DNA of 64,000 nucleotides from assembly GCF_963576545.1 (NCBI RefSeq), contig NC_083648.1, forward strand, positions 24,773,042 through 24,837,041, read 5' to 3'. This document shows, piece after piece, positions 60,831-64,000 of this stretch (positions are counted from its first letter, which is position 1; every line of letters starts with the position of its first letter). The position numbers were made by a program, and so were the translations under genes. Below the pieces are notes generated by a model. The model was not told the origin of the DNA. It did no database searches and saw only the letters and a program-made list of their open reading frames with translations. The DNA comes from Limanda limanda. Its lineage: Eukaryota > Chordata > Actinopteri > Pleuronectiformes > Pleuronectidae.

Positions 60831-60868
60831 TAGCCAACGTCAAGTCTACTCCTATTGCACAACAAGTT

Positions 60869-63101
60869 GCATTTAAAAAGATGTTTTGGATCTCTCGTGA
60901 GCTTGAGGCCAAGATACGTGAAACAATCCTTCACTACAAGGAAAGGCAGTTTTTCAAGAAATTTGTTTGGGAGTTTATCCACCAAAGGCATAAATTCGCT
61001 CTTTTTCCAATTTATGGTGTAACCAGATATATTCCCGAAGGAGTTTATATATTCAAGAAGGGTTGGAATAGAGGATGCTGGGTCGCCAAGAAAGACGAGA
61101 AGGTCATCAGCATACAGGGTCACACGGGTCTCAACACCTCCCAGTTTAATACCTTTAATGTCTTGATGTCCTCTAATTCCAATCGCCAGGGGCTCTAGCG
61201 CTAAGTTAAATAGCAAGGGGGACAATGGGTCCCCTTGGCGAACACCACATTGCAAAGAGAACGGTTTGGATCTGTCCCCATTTGTAAGGATAAAGGATTT
61301 TGGATCATTATATAATATTTTGACCCATTCTATGAATATATCCCCAAATCCAAACTTCCTGAGAGTCTCAATCAAATAGGGCCACTCTATCATGTCAAAC
61401 GCCTTGTGCGCATCTAAAGAAAGTATAGCAGGGTTATCATCTTTGTCATGAGCAGCGTACATAACATTTAAAATTTTCCAGACATTACAAAAGGAGTACC
61501 TGTCTGGAATAAAACTTGTTTGGTCTGGGTGGATTATGGTTGCTATATGGTTGCCTAGCCTTTTTGCCAATACTTTTGATATTATTTTCAAATCACAATT
61601 TAGAAGGGCAATGGGCCTGTAGTTACCAGGATCCGTTTCATCTTTATCTTTTTTTAATAGGACACAAATGTTTGCTTCACTCAATGAGGCTGGGAGCCTC
61701 CTGTTTTTAAAAGTATCGCAGATCATTCTCATTAATATAGGTGTTAGAGCATTTTGAAAAGCCTTGTAAAACTCGGGTCCAAACCCATGCGGTCCGGCTG
61801 CCTTTCCAGCAGGGAATGCTTTTATTGCCTCCTGTACCTCAGATGACGAGAAATCCAAATCTAGATTGTCCCTGAAGGCAGCATCCAATTGTGGGAGTTG
61901 GAGCGGTTCGAAGAAACGATCTAAGTCTTCCTGTGTAGCTGTCGCTTTTGATGTGTAAATATCTGAGTAAAACTCCTGAAATCGATTGTTGATATCCTTC
62001 AAGTCAGTAAGCATAAGGCCAGATTTGGATTTAATTTTATAGATGGGTCGTTTCGCTTGTTCTCCCTTTAATTGTCTTGCTAATAACTTTTGTGGTTTGT
62101 CGCCAAACTCAAAGTGTCTCTGTTTAAGTTTGAGAAGTGTTTTACCAATCTGTTCCCCCAGGATGGAATTGTACTCATATTTCAATTTAAGTATATTCTT
62201 ATGATCTGATTCGAGCAAAGAGTTTTTATAAACCTGTTCAGCAACCAGCAATTCTCCATCAATCTCCTCCAATCTCTTTCTCCTAGCCCTTTTCAATGTT
62301 GCTTCATAAGAAATAATGTAGCCTCTAATATAAGCTTTAAGTGTTTCCCACAATGTTGAGTCACTCACCTCCCCGTTGTCATTGACCTCAAGAAACTGAG
62401 AAATATTCGTTGTTATATATTTTTTAAATGCTTGGTCTTGGAGTAAGAGGGGATTGAAACGCCAGGTATAGGCTTGTCTGGGGAGGGCCATTCGGAGGTT
62501 CAATTCAACCGGACTATGGTCTGATATTATTATATTGTGATATTTGACATTGTCAGTATTGGAGATCAGTCTAGAGTCGACTAGAAAATAGTCAATCCGT
62601 GTATAGGACTTGTGTACATTAGAATAAAAAGAATAATCACGATCAGATGGATGTTTCAGTCGCCAAATGTCTACCACCTTCTTTGACATCATCAAATTAT
62701 TGAGAGTTTTAACAGCCACAATCCTGGGGGGAGGAGCTGAGGATAGTCTGTCCAGGTAAGGGTCAAGATAACAATTAAAGTCACCTCCAATCATTATATG
62801 GCTCAAGTCATTATCAGGAATTAAATTGAACAATTTACGAAAGAAGGCGGGGTCATCTGTATTTGGCCCATAGACATTAACCAATGTTACGGGGAGTAGA
62901 TTTATATATCCAGTTAGGATTAAAAACCTGCCATTTGGATTAACTATAGATGACTGAAAACGGAAAGGTATATTCTTGTAAGAAAATGATGTCGGATTTC
63001 ATTGCCTTTAAGTGTGCAAATACTTTTCCACGCTTAACAGGGTGACCTAACCCACGGACGTTCCAGGAGAGCAAGGATATTGAATCAAGTACATTATTCA
63101 T
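60869..63101 (-). pseudogene. L1 ORF2, N-terminal part (endonuclease and RT), broken
   Basis: The start ATG is at 63101 (MNNVLDSISLLSWNVRGLGH...). After SDIIFLQE the frame jumps into unrelated codons and meets TAG. A shifted frame resumes with the expected IPFRFQSSIVNPNGRFL, so roughly 100 bp covering endonuclease residues after FLQE is deleted near 62970. From 62884 on a 680-codon frame is open: VYGPN, GGDFNCYLDP and SDHSPV (endonuclease), then GNYRPIALLN, LSLDAHKAFDMIEW, GVRQGDPLSPLLFNLA and YADD at 61103-61114. A usual GPDG motif reads GPHG here. The piece ends at LFKCN, where the 58235-60864 insertion cuts in. Confidence 0.9.
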
Positions 63102-63477
63102 TTATGATACCTTAAACACAGGAGATTGAATAGCGACCAACAAAATAATAATTACGCTATAAGCGAACACAAACTTAGCACTCGGCCTGGCAGGCAGCAT
63201 CAACAAACAAAAACTACAATTAACAGTTAACAAAAACATGAACAAAACCCCAACCCAATGCTTCCCCAAACGAAGCAGAGTTACCATCATCCACATCTGG
63301 GACCAACGGCTGAAAAAGCAGGGAGAAAATCTCCAAAACACAGCCCCTCGTTGGCCCACACGGCACAGAACGTATTACACATTAAAAAAAAAAAAAAAAT
63401 CTTAAAAAAAAATCGCAGTGGTAACAGTTCAGTGATCGTGGAATATACTTTACGTTTGCATTTCGCATAGTAGCCTT

Positions 63478-64000
63478 TCAAAGTTTTTGCTCAATGAAGT
63501 TCTTCGCCTCAGCCGGGTCGTTAAATACCTTCACTTGCCCCTGATGATGAACGTGGAGCTTGGCAGGGAACCGCAGCGAGTGCCGGATCTCCTTCTCTCT
63601 CAGCACCTGCTGTACTGCGCGGAAGCCCCGCCGTTGCTCCATCACCTCCGCTGTATAGTCGGGGAAAATCAAGATTCGGTTTCCTCCGTACTCCATCGGC
63701 TGCTGCCTCCCGATCCGTATAATCTTCTCCTTCTCCTGTGCGAGGTGCACCCGTGCTATGATCGTGCGGGGACGGGAGCCTTCCGCTGGTCTGGGCTGTG
63801 CGGTGCGCCCTGTCGATGACCACCGGCTTAGCGAAGTTGTCGTCCCCGAGCAATTTGGGGATCAGGCTGGAGACAAACTCGGATGGCCTCCCATTCTCTT
63901 CACCTTCTGGGATGCCAACAATCTTTATGTTTTGCCGCCTGGACCTCCCTTCCAGATCACACAGCTTGGCCCTTAGTGTTTTGTTGTCCCGCTGTAGCTC
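63478..64000 (-). pseudogene. L1 ORF1 protein, C-terminal half, frameshifted, 5' end outside window
   Basis: ORF1p is the RNA-binding trimeric chaperone of L1. At the right edge the frame begins in a heptad-like coiled coil (ELQRDNKTLRAKLCDLEGRS), then RQNIKIVGIPEGEE and DRAHRT of the RRM-like domain. A one-base shift near 63790 moves the frame; after it come RVHLAQEKEKI, NRILIFPDYTAEV, RFPAKLHVHHQGQVKVF and the end FIEQKL, the usual L1 C-terminal domain. Apart from the shift the sequence is well preserved. It lies 376 bp upstream of the ORF2 start in element sense. Confidence 0.88.

Larger units (their letters stand above)
58235..60864 (+). mobile_element. 2630-bp TG...CA insertion in L1: giant solo LTR or LTR-like element
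   Basis: The insertion begins TGTTGGGCAAGG and ends TTGCACAACA, with a 5-bp inverted terminal match (TGTTG/CAACA). AGTT lies on both sides (58231-58234 and 60865-60868), and removing the insert with one AGTT restores the L1 frame exactly. These are the marks of integrase-mediated insertion of an LTR. No ORF of note, no internal LTR pair and no primer site were seen, so a solo LTR of unusual length is the simplest reading. Inside are a TATA-like box, a 92-bp tandem duplication, CT and CA microsatellites, a second tandem duplication of about 183 bp, an AATAAA at 60346, a hairpin and an AT-rich end. Orientation is assumed from the TATA and AATAAA. Confidence 0.7.
56552..64000 (-). mobile_element. 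Near-complete teleost L1 retrotransposon, interrupted and continuing past the right edge
   Basis: In element sense (right to left): ORF1 C-terminal half (from beyond 64000 to 63478), a spacer, ORF2 from 63101, a foreign insertion at 58235-60864, the rest of ORF2, a 3' UTR with AATAAA, and a short A-tail near 56552. Excluding the insertion at least 4.8 kb of L1 is present; the 5' UTR and ORF1 N-terminus lie outside. Lesions: an ORF1 frameshift near 63790, a deletion of roughly 100 bp in the ORF2 endonuclease near 62970, the insertion, and frameshifts near 57230 and 57100. The element cannot move itself. Confidence 0.92.

Noticed and set aside
60881..61710. Plus-strand ORFs across the L1
   Set aside because: They are antisense to L1 ORF2, whose motifs and frame are clear on the minus strand.

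Overview
The window looks like a gene-poor stretch of a ray-finned fish genome, probably a percomorph teleost. The basis is the set of interspersed repeats I recognise from fish: an L2 LINE with the usual teleost 3' tail, fish-type L1, a fish RTE-like or SINE-like family ending in ATCA/TGAT repeats, a TTAA-ended MITE common in percomorphs, Tc1-like and hAT relics, and long dinucleotide microsatellites. I found no convincing exon of a conserved host gene, no rRNA or tRNA gene, and no CRISPR array. Nearly everything I can name is a mobile element or simple repeat; the rest is AT-rich intergenic or intronic DNA.

Layout. 1-10 kb: unannotated DNA with an internally deleted LTR retrotransposon (1047-2191, minus strand) that keeps one LTR, a tRNA-Pro-type primer site and the start of gag, inside a TA microsatellite. 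10-19 kb: a possible LTR, a TTAA MITE (12.1 kb), a 464-bp MITE (16.9 kb) and the end of another DNA transposon (19.1 kb). 21.8-23.8 kb: a 5'-truncated L2 with an open reverse transcriptase frame and a 7-bp target duplication. 23.9-26.2 kb: a Tc1 relic, a retroposon piece and the first of two Harbinger-like elements; the second is at 34.0-35.0 kb. 27.3-28.0 kb: a minisatellite between inverted termini. 39.2-40.5 kb: decayed LINE and RTE-like pieces.

41.8-45.8 kb holds the best-preserved unit: a complete-looking non-LTR retrotransposon of the restriction-like-endonuclease (R2/HERO-like) type, with one uninterrupted 1107-residue ORF (zinc finger, reverse transcriptase, CCHC, PD-(D/E)XK-type nuclease). 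A 360-bp copy of its 3' end, identical by eye, sits directly in front of it head to tail. 51.3-51.8 kb has a short L1 piece and 55.3 kb a hAT MITE with a perfect 8-bp target duplication.

56.55 kb to the right edge is one long minus-strand L1 (ORF1 then ORF2) with several disabling lesions. It is split at 58235-60864 by a 2630-bp TG...CA insertion flanked by AGTT duplications, which I read as a giant solo LTR or LTR-like non-autonomous element. This nested pair and the tandem R2-like element are the two places most worth a second look.
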